Source: JBHYDC01 sp051861205
Lineage (GTDB): Bacteria > Pseudomonadota > Alphaproteobacteria > Rhizobiales > Pleomorphomonadaceae
Length of the DNA: 61,282 nt
Direction: 5' to 3'
NCBI GenBank assembly: GCA_051861205.1
Contig: JBHYDC010000023.1
Span: 1 to 61,282 of the forward strand
Position 1 is the first letter of the stretch. Every line of letters begins with the position of its first letter. Below the pieces are notes generated by a model. That model worked only from the letters and a program-made list of their open reading frames with translations, was not told the DNA's origin and searched no databases. Shown here in pieces: positions 52,359 to 61,282 of this stretch. Position numbers and translations under genes: made by a program.

Positions 52359-54170
52359 ATGGCTTCCCCTCCCGTCCTATTTCTTAAGAACACGCAGCTC
52401 ACCTTCGGCTCGACGCCGCTCCTCACCGGAGCCGATATCACCGTCAGCGATGGCGACCGCATCACGCTGGTCGGGCGCAACGGATCGGGCAAATCCACCC
52501 TCTTGAAGATCGCCGCCGGCCTCGTGGAGGCCGACGCAGGCGAGCGCTTTCTCCAGCCGGGCAAGACGATCCGCTATCTCCCCCAGGAGCCGGATCTTTC
52601 GGGATACGCCAACACGCTCGCCTATGTCGAAGCGGGCCTTGGGCCCGGCGACCAAGAATACCGCGCCGTCTATCTCTTGAACGAACTCGGCCTCACGGGT
52701 CAGGAAACGCCCGGTTCGCTATCGGGCGGCGAGGCGCGCCGGGCCGCGCTTGCCCGCGTCCTGGCGCCCGAGCCGGATATCCTGCTCCTCGACGAGCCGA
52801 CCAACCACCTCGACCTGCCCGCCATCGAATGGCTGGAAAGCGAGCTGAAATCCATGCGCTCCGCGCTCGTGCTGATCTCGCATGACCGCCGGTTCCTGGA
52901 AAACCTCTCGCGCACCACCGTCTGGCTCGACCGGGGCACCACGCGCACTCTGGACCGTGGCTTCGCTCATTTCGAGGCTTGGCGCGATCAGGTGCTGGAG
53001 GAAGAGCAGCGCGAGTTGAACAAGCTCGATAAGCGCATTGAGGCGGAAGAACACTGGATGCGCTATGGCGTCACCGCCCGGCGCAAGCGCAATGTGCGCC
53101 GTGTGGATCTTCTGGCCGATATGCGTCAGCAAAAGCGCGAGCATCTCGGCCCGCAAGGTTCTGTGAAACTCGCTGTCTCGGAGGCGGATACGTCCTCCAA
53201 GCTCGTGATCGAGGCGAAGAATATCTCGAAAAGCTACGGCGACCGCCCGATCGTCCGAGATTTCTCGATCCGCGTTGCAAGAGGCGACCGCGTCGGCGTC
53301 GTCGGCCCGAATGGCGCGGGCAAAACCACCCTGCTCCGCCTGCTGACTGGTGATCTGGAACCGGACTCCGGCACCGTGAAGCTCGGCCTGACCCTCGACA
53401 TGCAAACCCTCGATCAGCGCCGCGCCAGCCTTGATCCGAACACCACGCTCGCCGAAGCGCTGACCGACGGCAAGGGCGACTGGGTCACGGTGGGCGGCGA
53501 GCGGCGCCATGTCATGGGCTACCTCAAGGACTTCCTGTTCCAGCCCGAACAGGCCCGGACCCCCCTATCCGCCCTGTCCGGCGGCGAACGCGGCCGCGTC
53601 ATGCTGGCCCGCGCGCTCGCCAAACCGTCGAACATGCTGGTGCTGGACGAGCCCACCAACGACCTCGACTTGGAAACGCTGGATCTGCTTGAGGAAATGC
53701 TCGGCGACTATTCCGGCACCGTCATCGTGGTGAGCCATGACCGCGATTTTCTCGATCGCGTGGTCACGTCGGTAGTGATGTCGGAGGGCGAGGGCCGCTG
53801 GGAGGATTATGCCGGCGGCTATTCCGACATGCTCGCCCAGCGCGGCAAAGGCGTGGAGGCGCGTGCCGCCGCCATGCAAAAAGCGGCGGCGAAATCGGCC
53901 CAGGCGCAATCGGCCGGTGCCGCCAAGGCCCGCGGCAAAATGAGCTTCAAGGATAAGCACGCCCTTGAAACCCTGCCGAAAACCATGGAAAGCCTGACCG
54001 CAAAGGCAGCGGTCATGAAGGCTGAATTGGCCGATCCTCGCATCTATGCGCGAAGCCCAGCCGAATTTTCCACCAAAGCCGCCGCGCTCGCCAAATTGGA
54101 ACACGAGCTGGCGACCTTGGAAGAAGAATGGCTGCGCCTCGAAATGCTGCGGGAAGAACTGGAAAGTTGA
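52359..54170 (+). CDS. ABC-F family ATPase (Uup-like)
   Basis: 603 residues with two ATPase domains and no membrane part. Walker A motifs are 'GRNGSGKSTLLK' (about residue 38) and 'GPNGAGKTTLLR' (about 320); signatures 'LSGGEARRAAL' and 'LSGGERGRVML'; Walker B 'ILLLDEPTNHLD' and 'MLVLDEPTNDLD'. The linker has the basic 'EEHWMRYGVTARRKRNVRRV' region that contacts the ribosome in the family, and a C-terminal coiled coil (about 530-600) fits Uup rather than EttA. The role is ribosome or DNA-related quality control; the exact target is unknown. Confidence 0.9.
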   Translation: MASPPVLFLKNTQLTFGSTPLLTGADITVSDGDRITLVGRNGSGKSTLLKIAAGLVEADAGERFLQPGKTIRYLPQEPDLSGYANTLAYVEAGLGPGDQEYRAVYLLNELGLTGQETPGSLSGGEARRAALARVLAPEPDILLLDEPTNHLDLPAIEWLESELKSMRSALVLISHDRRFLENLSRTTVWLDRGTTRTLDRGFAHFEAWRDQVLEEEQRELNKLDKRIEAEEHWMRYGVTARRKRNVRRVDLLADMRQQKREHLGPQGSVKLAVSEADTSSKLVIEAKNISKSYGDRPIVRDFSIRVARGDRVGVVGPNGAGKTTLLRLLTGDLEPDSGTVKLGLTLDMQTLDQRRASLDPNTTLAEALTDGKGDWVTVGGERRHVMGYLKDFLFQPEQARTPLSALSGGERGRVMLARALAKPSNMLVLDEPTNDLDLETLDLLEEMLGDYSGTVIVVSHDRDFLDRVVTSVVMSEGEGRWEDYAGGYSDMLAQRGKGVEARAAAMQKAAAKSAQAQSAGAAKARGKMSFKDKHALETLPKTMESLTAKAAVMKAELADPRIYARSPAEFSTKAAALAKLEHELATLEEEWLRLEMLREELES

Positions 54171-54191
54171 CCGCCGTCCCGCCCCGCGCGA

Positions 54192-56090
54192 TTACTCGCG
54201 CGCGAGGACGATTACCTTGTCAGCTGGGCCGTAGTTCACCACCGTCGATTTCGTTGGATTAACAACGACACCGCCGAGATTGCGTTCATCGGGCTGTACG
54301 ACACCCATCAACCGATGGCCGATCGCGACTTCCCCGCGCCGGCGAGCCGCATCGACCACGGTATGGAACGAGACCGGCCGATCAATCGCCACATAGTCGG
54401 TGATCGGGCGGATGTAGATTTCCGAACCGTCGACATCGAGCAACTGGTCGAAGATCGCCGAGAGATGCTCGTTTTCGGACGCCTGCGCCAACATCAAACT
54501 GACGAGTTTGTTGCTGACCACGAAGTCGTCGGCACGGGTCACCTCGGCAAGCTCGCGGTTGCGAACGTCGATCATCTCGCTGATCACGCTGATATGCCGC
54601 CCGGCTTCATCCGCAATCTTGCGCAAATGGAGCAGCGTCACGAGCGAGCGCGTATCCGCAGGCTGCGGGGCCATTGTGTCGCTGTATCCCAGCACCAGCA
54701 CGTGATCGTAGGAGGGGATGTCCAACGCATCGAGTTCGATGCGACGGCCGGTGTCGACGATCTTCAGGTCGACAGAAAGCGCATCCCCGGCGATGAAGAC
54801 CTTGCTCATCTCCTCCTGCAGATCCGGCGTATCGGCAGCAATCGTCAGCACGGAGCCCGGCGCCACCGTGCGGGAAAGCTCATAGGTTATGATCGGACCA
54901 CGCCGGTTCCAGCCTAGGATCAGCGTACGATCGGCTTCACGCGTTTCCGGGCGTATATCCCGCACCCGGTCGACGTCGATCGGCGACGAGGTCGCAGAGA
55001 AGCGGATAGCGTCGTCGTCTTCCGCAATCAAGATCGCCCGGGCACCGTTCGGGATCACCGCATTCATCGGCGGATTGAGGGTGATGTTTCCCTGTGGATC
55101 GCACAGACCCAGCAAGGTGCAGGAATCGTAAGCCGATAGCGCCGCGCCAAACGTCATGCCGGCGATCTGCGGCTGCTCCACCACATAGATTTCGCAGCCG
55201 TCGAAGTCGAGAAGCTCGGAATAAACCGCGCTCAGCCCGGACTGGCGGGTGGAGTGAACCACGATCCGCGAGATCAGTTCATCGGCCAGAACAAGCTGCA
55301 CTTCCTTGCCGCCAACCACACGCGCAATCTCCGCGTTCTTGGCTTCGCGGATTTCAGCAGCGATCATATAGCGTTCGGCCCGGCGCTTGGGGTCGTTCAC
55401 CAGCGCGAGGATGGACTTCACCACCTGCGAATCCGGATCGTCGCTTTCAGGCGAGAGCACGATCACCGACTTGCAGGTCGCCGGGTTCACAATCTCCAAA
55501 TCATGCAGATCGGTAGGGTCGCCTCTGCGGCAGATCACGCGCGTATTGCCCGTGTTCCCGATCTTGGAGGCGATCTCGTCTTCCATCTCGACTTTGTCTT
55601 TGTCGGCCATCACGACGATGCAGGGCCGCTTGCTGCTGGAGTTGGCGATGACAAGTTCGGAGATGATGTCGAAGATCGAAGGCGACCAGTTCAAAATGAT
55701 CGTGTGGTTCTTTTCCAGAACCACCGAGCGCCCCTTGCGCAATTCATCGAGCTTGGTCTCAACGCCAGCGCTGAGCACACCGATAAGCGCTGACACGATG
55801 AAGATACCCGCCAGCGTCACGGCCAGCATCACAAAGCGGAAAGGCCAGCCGGTATCGGCGCCCATGGTTCCAGCATCGAGCGTGCGCATCAGCGAGGCCC
55901 AGATACCCTCGACCACGCTCATCGGAGCGCCGCCTTCCGGCGCGATATTCGTCAAAGCCAGGAAAAATCCGGCAACGGCGATGATCAGAAGAGAGACGAG
56001 CGCAAGCCAGCCGATCAGCGCGATCGGCCCTGCGGCCATGGTCTTGTCGAACTCATAGCGCAGCCGCGCACCCAAACCGCTCCGACGCAT
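54192..56090 (-). CDS. CASTOR/POLLUX-like ion channel
   Basis: 632 residues, starting at MRRSGLGARLRYEFDKTMA after a GGGGG ribosome site; a TTG seven codons earlier is less likely. Two main membrane helices (about 22-46 and 84-106) enclose a pore-like segment 'LMRTLDAGTMGADTGWPFR'. They are followed by two long RCK-like nucleotide-binding regions ('LEKNHTIILNWSPSIFDIISEL' from about 125, and 'LILGWNRRGPIITYELSR' from about 385). This is the layout of bacterial relatives of the plant nuclear channels CASTOR and POLLUX. Ion and ligand are unknown. It is convergent with the ABC-F gene. Confidence 0.85.
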   Translation of the reverse strand: MRRSGLGARLRYEFDKTMAAGPIALIGWLALVSLLIIAVAGFFLALTNIAPEGGAPMSVVEGIWASLMRTLDAGTMGADTGWPFRFVMLAVTLAGIFIVSALIGVLSAGVETKLDELRKGRSVVLEKNHTIILNWSPSIFDIISELVIANSSSKRPCIVVMADKDKVEMEDEIASKIGNTGNTRVICRRGDPTDLHDLEIVNPATCKSVIVLSPESDDPDSQVVKSILALVNDPKRRAERYMIAAEIREAKNAEIARVVGGKEVQLVLADELISRIVVHSTRQSGLSAVYSELLDFDGCEIYVVEQPQIAGMTFGAALSAYDSCTLLGLCDPQGNITLNPPMNAVIPNGARAILIAEDDDAIRFSATSSPIDVDRVRDIRPETREADRTLILGWNRRGPIITYELSRTVAPGSVLTIAADTPDLQEEMSKVFIAGDALSVDLKIVDTGRRIELDALDIPSYDHVLVLGYSDTMAPQPADTRSLVTLLHLRKIADEAGRHISVISEMIDVRNRELAEVTRADDFVVSNKLVSLMLAQASENEHLSAIFDQLLDVDGSEIYIRPITDYVAIDRPVSFHTVVDAARRRGEVAIGHRLMGVVQPDERNLGGVVVNPTKSTVVNYGPADKVIVLARE

Positions 56091-56398
56091 AGTTGCCCCC
56101 GCAAATCGCAATCCGATACTTTAAACAACAGCGTCAAAAACACTACTAAAAGTTAAAATTGCTACCTATACCTGCCGGGTCGTGCCACGCGGACCAGAGG
56201 CGTGCCTCCGACTTCTCGGCCATCCTCTCGTCCACTCGGGCACCCAGCACGTCGGCGCTTTGAACCAGTAACCAGCGCTTTTCCAACGAAGCCCTTGTGA
56301 AACGCACATTTCCCGCTATCCAAAGGCAAAGATCATGCTCGCGCCGCAGTTCGTAGATCCGAAAGGCACGCGCAATCGAGAGGGTAGACCGTCAGCCG
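56091..56398. other. divergent gap between two channel genes
   Basis: 308 bases between the CASTOR/POLLUX-like gene (-) and the MscS gene (+). It is A+T-rich at 56110-56165 and so likely holds the minus-strand promoter. I see no gene, strong repeat or EcfG-type promoter. Confidence 0.5.
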
Positions 56399-58798
56399 AT
56401 GAATTGGATTTTCAGGGTCCTCCTTTTTGCCTCTCTTTTTGCGGTCTGCGGGCCCTCCTATGCGCAAACTCTGCCGGGACTTACCCCAGCCGCGCCCGCC
56501 GCCGCGCCGGCTGGGGATCAGACTTCGCCCCCTGGCGCCGATGCCGCTAAAGCGCTGATCGGAATCCTGAACGACGAAACCGCCCGCGCCAGTCTGGTAC
56601 GGGAGCTTGAACGGATTGCCGCGTCTCCGGCTGCCAACCCGAAAGCCGAAAAGATCGGCCCTCCAGCCCCCGCACAACCCGCCGAAGAGCTGTCTTTGGC
56701 ACGGGAGCTTAGCGAATACACCCAAAACACGGCCCGCGACGTCGTCGAGCTTGTCGCGAAAATCTGGCGCGGATTGGCCAATCTCAGTCGCCTGCTGGAC
56801 GGATCGGCCGAGATCAATTGGGAGCGTCTGGACACGCAAGGCGCCGGGCTGCTCGCCCTGATGCTATCCACCTTCACCGCGCTTTATGTTGCGCGCTGGC
56901 TTGCCCTTTGGCCCACCGCTGCTCTCGCCCGCGCAGCCCGGAATTCCAAGATCGCCAAGCGGATCGGGCTCGTCGTGCTGGCGGTCGCCGTCGATGCGCT
57001 CGTGCTGTTCGTCGCCTTCGTGGCCATCGTCGCCCATCTGATCACGACGACGAAAGGCACGGAGGTCGATCTGATCCAGGGCTATTTCGTCGAAGTCTTC
57101 GTGAATCTTGAGGCGGCCAAGATTGCCCTGCGCGCCATCCTTCAGCCGCGTCGGTCCGAATTGCGTCTGCTGCCGATCAGCGAGGAAACCGCGCGCTACT
57201 GGTTCTTCTGGCTTGCCAGGCTCCTCGGTTTCGTCGGCTACGGCGTCGGGCTTGTTTATCCCATCGTGAACGCCACGGTCGGTTTCGCCGTCGGCATCGG
57301 CGTCCGTCTCGCTATCGTGCTGATCGCCCTTGTCTCCACCATCGTGTTCGTTCTCCGCAACCGGGTGAGGGTGCGCACCGGACTGACCGATGCTGCCGTC
57401 AAAGTGCGAGGCGGCGCGCTTTCGGCGGCGCTGGCGATGATGGCCCATGTCTGGCATGTGCTCGTCATCATCTATCTGCTCGTGGCCTTCGCGGTCTGGG
57501 TAACCCGTCCTTTCGATGCGCTAGACTACATGGCCCCAGCCACGATTGAAACATTGTTGGTCATCTTGGTCGGGGGCGGCCTCATGTCCCTCCTATCGCG
57601 TGTCATTGCCGGAGGCATCCAATTGCCGGCGGATGTGAAGCGCGCGCTGCCGCTGCTTGAAAGCCGGCTCAATCTCCTGGTTCCGGCCTTTTTGCGGATC
57701 ATACGGGTGCTGATGCTGGTCGCCATCGGTGCGGGCATCCTACAGGCCTGGGGCTTCATCGATATCGGTAGCTGGATGTCGAGCGAAAGCGGCGCGGGCT
57801 TCCTTGGCCGCGTCCTGTCATCCCTCATCATCGTATTGATTGCGATGGCGGCCTGGATTACCGCGACGTCCTGGATCGAGTACCGGCTCAATCCAGCGTC
57901 AGGCCGCGTCTCCACGCCGCGCGCCCGCACGTTGTTTTCGTTGTTCCGAAACGCCTTCACAATCCTCCTCGTGGTGATCACTGCCATGCTCGCGCTGTCG
58001 CAACTCGGCGTCGATATCGCTCCGCTCATCGCCGGTGCCGGTGTCGTCGGCCTTGCCGTCGGTTTCGGATCACAGAAACTGGTGCAGGACATCATCACCG
58101 GCGCGTTCATCCAACTCGAAAACGCCATGAACGAAGGCGACGTCGTTACGGTCGCCGGCGTTTCTGGCGTGGTCGATCGCCTCACCATCCGCTCCGTCGG
58201 CATCCGCGACGTGAACGGCACATATCACGTCATCCCCTTCTCCTCCGTCGACAGCGTGTCGAACTCGATGCGCGGTTTTGCCTTCCACGTGGCGGATATT
58301 TCGATCGCCTATAGCGAAAACATACCGGAGGTGAAGCGCTTGATGGGCATCGCGTTTGATCGCCTGATGGCAACGGAAAACGGCGCCTACATCCTTGAAC
58401 CGATGGAAATGAACGGCATCACCCAATTCGCCAACAACGCTGTCGTGCTGCGCGTCCGCATCAAAACCCTTCCGGGCCAGCAATGGGTGGTGGGGCGCGC
58501 CTATAACGAGGTGTTGAAAGCCGTTTTCGACGAGAACAACGTTCAAATGCCCTTCCCGCAAACCACCGTTTGGCTCGACGGCGGCAAACGCGGCGAAGCG
58601 CCCCCCGCATCCGACGCGTCAGCGGAGGCAACGCCGAACGAGCAACGCGCCGATCACTCTCCCGAAGTCATCAAGTCTCGCCGGAGAAAGGCGCCGGCAA
58701 AACCGCTGGAAACGGTCGACGTACCCGACAGCCCCGATCGCAAACGCGATTCGGACGACGACGACGACGACGGCGAGGGCGAGCAGCAGGAGCGCTGA
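56399..58798 (+). CDS. large MscS-type mechanosensitive channel
   Basis: 799 residues. Signal peptide 'MNWIFRVLLFASLFAVCGPSYAQ' is followed by a Pro/Ala-rich periplasmic stretch. About ten membrane helices are spread from 155 to 560, and the MscS pore helix 'LIAGAGVVGLAVGFGSQKLVQD' is at about 542-563. The beta domain follows with 'GDVVTVAGVSGVVDRLTIRSVGIRD' and 'VIPFSSVDSVSNS'. The C-terminal 70 residues are disordered, basic then very acidic ('KRDSDDDDDDGEGEQQER'). It would release solutes on hypo-osmotic shock. It is divergent from another channel gene. Confidence 0.92.
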   Translation: MNWIFRVLLFASLFAVCGPSYAQTLPGLTPAAPAAAPAGDQTSPPGADAAKALIGILNDETARASLVRELERIAASPAANPKAEKIGPPAPAQPAEELSLARELSEYTQNTARDVVELVAKIWRGLANLSRLLDGSAEINWERLDTQGAGLLALMLSTFTALYVARWLALWPTAALARAARNSKIAKRIGLVVLAVAVDALVLFVAFVAIVAHLITTTKGTEVDLIQGYFVEVFVNLEAAKIALRAILQPRRSELRLLPISEETARYWFFWLARLLGFVGYGVGLVYPIVNATVGFAVGIGVRLAIVLIALVSTIVFVLRNRVRVRTGLTDAAVKVRGGALSAALAMMAHVWHVLVIIYLLVAFAVWVTRPFDALDYMAPATIETLLVILVGGGLMSLLSRVIAGGIQLPADVKRALPLLESRLNLLVPAFLRIIRVLMLVAIGAGILQAWGFIDIGSWMSSESGAGFLGRVLSSLIIVLIAMAAWITATSWIEYRLNPASGRVSTPRARTLFSLFRNAFTILLVVITAMLALSQLGVDIAPLIAGAGVVGLAVGFGSQKLVQDIITGAFIQLENAMNEGDVVTVAGVSGVVDRLTIRSVGIRDVNGTYHVIPFSSVDSVSNSMRGFAFHVADISIAYSENIPEVKRLMGIAFDRLMATENGAYILEPMEMNGITQFANNAVVLRVRIKTLPGQQWVVGRAYNEVLKAVFDENNVQMPFPQTTVWLDGGKRGEAPPASDASAEATPNEQRADHSPEVIKSRRRKAPAKPLETVDVPDSPDRKRDSDDDDDDGEGEQQER

Positions 58799-58938
58799 AA
58801 CCTAATCGTAAGCGGCTTGACCCTAAGGTCCGGCTGCGCTTGAAGCAGACCGGGAAACGGCGTTGGCCAATTGGCACCGTTCCGTCATAGCAATGCCGTC
58901 AGGGGTGCCTATCTCCGAACGGTCAAATCCGAATCCTT

Positions 58939-59973
58939 ATGGAAAATGGCAAGACCGTGCTGCAACCCGTCGACGAAAAGCCGAGCAAGCCGACGGTGGA
59001 AGCCAATTCCAGGCAAAAGCTGCTGCGTTATGCCGGCCCCATCATCGCGCTTGCCCTGATCGGCGCGGCAAGTTTTGTCCTCTGGCAGATGATCACCTCC
59101 ATTTCGCTGGCGGATGTGAAACGGGCGATCGTGGACATGGAGCCGTGGCGGATCGCCACCGCCTTCGTCCTGACCGGTGTCGGCCTTGCGGCCTTGGCCA
59201 CCTACGACGTCGTCGCGCTCCAGGTCATCCGAACCGGGCTGAACGTGTCCTTCGGGCGCGCTGTGGTCGGTGGGCTTGTTGCCAACATCTTCGCCAATTC
59301 GCTCGGATTCCCGCTTCTTTCCAGCGGATCGGCACGCTACCGGATCTATTCGATGGTGGGCGCCGGCCTTCCCGTTGTCGGCCGTCTGATCGTGATGAGT
59401 TGGGTCACGATGTGGGCCGGAATTCTGTTCGTCGTCGGTCTGACGCTGGTCTTCGAGCCGATGAAGCAAGACAGCGTTTTCGGCCATCACCTCATAGACC
59501 GCGGCGTCGGCGTGCTCCTGATCGTCGGCCTCGTCACCTTCGTGATATGGGCCGGCCGCAAGCGGCGCGCCTTTCGCATAGCCGGCCGCACGCTGCGACT
59601 GCCCGGCGCCGGCCCCGCGCTCGGCATGATCCTGGCCGGTTCGGTAGACCTGATGGCGGCCGCCGGCACGCTCTACGTGCTGCTTCCGCCGGGCTCGGCA
59701 CCGGATCTGGCGGTCTACATGGTCACCTATTCGATCGGCCTCGTCGCCGGCATGATGGCCAACACTCCCGGCGGCATCGGCGTTTTCGAAGCGGCCATCG
59801 TAACGGGCCTTGGCATCGGCGACCGGCCGGATGTGGCAGCAGCCTTGATCCTCTTTCGCCTGATCTATTTCCTCGTACCGCTCGTGATCGGAATTGGCCT
59901 GCTCGGCATTGTCGAGATCCGGCATCGCCGCCGTATCAAGCGTGAAGCGGCAGGCGCAGCCTCCAAGGATTGA
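58939..59973 (+). CDS. UPF0104 / LPG synthase-type membrane protein
   Basis: 344 residues with about eight membrane helices. The family motif 'MANTPGGIGVFEAAIV' (about residues 272-287) and 'VVGGLVANIFANSLGFPLLSSGSARYRIY' (about 107-135) identify the lysylphosphatidylglycerol-synthase membrane-domain family (YbhN/MprF N-terminal). There is no C-terminal aminoacyl-transferase domain, so it is probably a lipid-handling or flippase-like protein. The ATG at 58939 is taken; an upstream in-frame start is not supported. Confidence 0.87.
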   Translation: MENGKTVLQPVDEKPSKPTVEANSRQKLLRYAGPIIALALIGAASFVLWQMITSISLADVKRAIVDMEPWRIATAFVLTGVGLAALATYDVVALQVIRTGLNVSFGRAVVGGLVANIFANSLGFPLLSSGSARYRIYSMVGAGLPVVGRLIVMSWVTMWAGILFVVGLTLVFEPMKQDSVFGHHLIDRGVGVLLIVGLVTFVIWAGRKRRAFRIAGRTLRLPGAGPALGMILAGSVDLMAAAGTLYVLLPPGSAPDLAVYMVTYSIGLVAGMMANTPGGIGVFEAAIVTGLGIGDRPDVAAALILFRLIYFLVPLVIGIGLLGIVEIRHRRRIKREAAGAASKD

Positions 59974-60088
59974 TGGCATCCTGCGACCACCATCGTCGCG
60001 CCAGACAAGCCGCATGTCGGGATTGCAACTGTCGCCTATAACAGCCCCATGTTAGGCCGGTGGCCAACAAGATCAAAGATCCGGCGCC

Positions 60089-61282
60089 ATGCTGCTTCAG
60101 TCCTCGGCCGACCAAACTTCCGCGAATGCCTTCCATCACCGCAGCTTCACCTATTACTGGATTTCGCGCGTTCTCGGCTCTCTCGCGGTCCAGATTGTCG
60201 CCGTCGCGGTCGGCTGGAAGGTCTATGACATCACACGCGATCCGCTGTCGCTCGGCATCGTTGGCCTCGTCCAGTTTTTGCCCTCGCTCGCGCTCGTTCT
60301 ATTCACGGGCGCGGTGGCCGATCGCTTCAGCCGCCGCCGCATCATGGCAATTTGCCTCGTCGTCGAGCTTCTGGTTGCCATCCTCCTGCTCGCATTGGCC
60401 GTCAACGGATCGCGCGACGTCTGGCCGATCTACGTCGTACTCGCCATCCTCGGCATTGCCCGGGCCTTTTTCGGACCAGCCATGCAAGCCTTGATGCCGA
60501 ATTTGGTGCCCCGGGTGGCGCTTGCCAATGGCGTCGGCTGGAACACCACATCCTGGCAGCTTGCGACCATCCTCGGGCCCGTCGCCGGCGGCCTTCTCTA
60601 CGGCGTTTCAGAATATGCCGCCTACGGAACGGCAGCGGTCATGTTCGCTGGCGCCATCGCTATGCTGCTCGCCATCCCCAAGCAGCCACGGGGTACGCCC
60701 AGCGATGAACCGGCCTGGGAGGCGGTATCCGCAGGATTCAGATACGTCTTCTCCAACCGCATCGTGCTCGGCGCCATCTCGCTGGATCTCTTCGCCGTCC
60801 TTCTCGGCGGCGCGATCGCGCTGATGCCCGCCTATGCGCGCGATATCCTGGACGTGGGCCCCTGGGGACTTGGCCTGATGCGCGCGGGACCGGGCGTCGG
60901 CGCCATAGCGGTCGCCGCTGTCTTGGCCTTCTATCCGATCAAGACGCACGCGGGCCTCTGGATGTTCATCGGCGTTGCCGTATTCGGCCTCAGCACAGTC
61001 GCCTTCGGCGTATCCATTGTGCCCTGGTTCTCCATCGTCATGTTGGCCATGATGGGCGCGTCGGACATGATCAGCGTCTACGTCCGCGAAACCCTGATCC
61101 AACTCGCCACCCCCGATGATGTGCGCGGGCGCGTCAACGCGGTGAATATGGTCTTCGTGGGGGCATCGAACGAGTTGGGCGAGTTCCGGGCCGGCACGAT
61201 GGCGGCGCTGATCGGGATTGTTCCGGCTGTTGTGGTTGGGGGCGCTGGCACGGTTTTGGTGGCGGCGGTTTGGGCCAAATGG
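60089..61282 (+). CDS. MFS exporter, EntS-like (3' end outside window)
   Basis: 398 codons are open from the ATG at 60089 to the window edge with no stop, so the C-terminus is missing. Eleven or so hydrophobic helices are seen. 'YWISRVLGSLAVQIVAVAVGW' opens helix 1, 'GAVADRFSRRR' is the loop 2-3 MFS signature, and 'VPRVALANGVGWNTTSWQLATILGPVAGGLLYG' (read in parts) and 'DDVRGRVNAVNMVFVGASNELGEF' mark the MFS_3 / enterobactin-exporter-like group. The substrate is unknown. Confidence 0.88.
   Translation, partial: MLLQSSADQTSANAFHHRSFTYYWISRVLGSLAVQIVAVAVGWKVYDITRDPLSLGIVGLVQFLPSLALVLFTGAVADRFSRRRIMAICLVVELLVAILLLALAVNGSRDVWPIYVVLAILGIARAFFGPAMQALMPNLVPRVALANGVGWNTTSWQLATILGPVAGGLLYGVSEYAAYGTAAVMFAGAIAMLLAIPKQPRGTPSDEPAWEAVSAGFRYVFSNRIVLGAISLDLFAVLLGGAIALMPAYARDILDVGPWGLGLMRAGPGVGAIAVAAVLAFYPIKTHAGLWMFIGVAVFGLSTVAFGVSIVPWFSIVMLAMMGASDMISVYVRETLIQLATPDDVRGRVNAVNMVFVGASNELGEFRAGTMAALIGIVPAVVVGGAGTVLVAAVWAKW

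Overview
The window is about 61.3 kb of G+C-rich chromosome from an alphaproteobacterium, most likely a member of the Hyphomicrobiales (Rhizobiales). The main reasons are a complete PhyR-NepR-EcfG general stress response locus, an FrcBCA-type sugar ABC transporter with ROK-family partners, a petABC operon with a TAT-type Rieske protein, and a DUF1285 / CoA pyrophosphatase / CCA-adding enzyme operon opposite a MoxR-DUF58-BatA operon. Genus cannot be read from the sequence alone. I saw no rRNA or tRNA genes, IS elements, prophage or CRISPR array. Nearly all genes look like chromosomal core or stable accessory genes.

Layout. Positions 1-2.3 kb hold two MaoC-type genes, then elongation factor P (efp) divergent from its lysyl-ligase epmA. 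Positions 2.5-6.4 kb hold an exported orphan protein, adenine phosphoribosyltransferase and the cytochrome bc1 operon petA-petB-petC. Positions 6.7-11.8 kb hold two paralogous ABC exporters on either side of a TAT-exported metallo-beta-lactamase-fold hydrolase. Positions 12.2-17.1 kb hold trmL, hemF, a low-G+C orphan gene, and an overlapping cca / CoA pyrophosphatase / DUF1285 operon. Positions 17.3-24.2 kb hold a tightly coupled MoxR / DUF58 / BatA-DUF4159 / VWA-like membrane operon. Positions 24.2-27.5 kb hold a GNAT acetyltransferase, a NUDIX hydrolase, a metallophosphoesterase and a tail-anchored orphan.

Positions 27.7-37.4 kb form a sugar-use region. It has a FadR-type regulator, a Gfo/Idh/MocA dehydrogenase and frcA-frcC-frcB on the minus strand. 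Divergent to these is a ROK regulator coupled to a FucU-type mutarotase and an SDR dehydrogenase. After an intervening glycosyltransferase there is a ROK fructokinase. Positions 37.4-42.5 kb hold a diacylglycerol-kinase-like lipid kinase and the stress-response locus (phyR divergent from nepR-ecfG-histidine kinase), with two good EcfG-type promoters in the phyR/nepR gap, followed by a DUF1328 membrane peptide.

Positions 42.6-50.6 kb hold cobU coupled to an RpiR-type regulator, and a divergent catabolic operon: N-formylglutamate-amidohydrolase-like protein, amino-acid/amine permease, glutamine-synthetase-like ligase, aldehyde dehydrogenase and iron alcohol dehydrogenase. I read this as a gamma-glutamylation route for an amino alcohol such as ethanolamine. 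It is the best candidate in the window for an under-described pathway. Positions 50.6-61.3 kb hold a VapBC-like toxin-antitoxin pair, pyrF, an ABC-F ATPase, a bacterial CASTOR/POLLUX-like channel, a large MscS channel, a UPF0104-type membrane protein and an MFS exporter cut by the window edge.

Positions, motifs and repeats were read by eye. Family names rest on recognised motifs and lengths. Functions of pathways and operators are inference unless stated otherwise.
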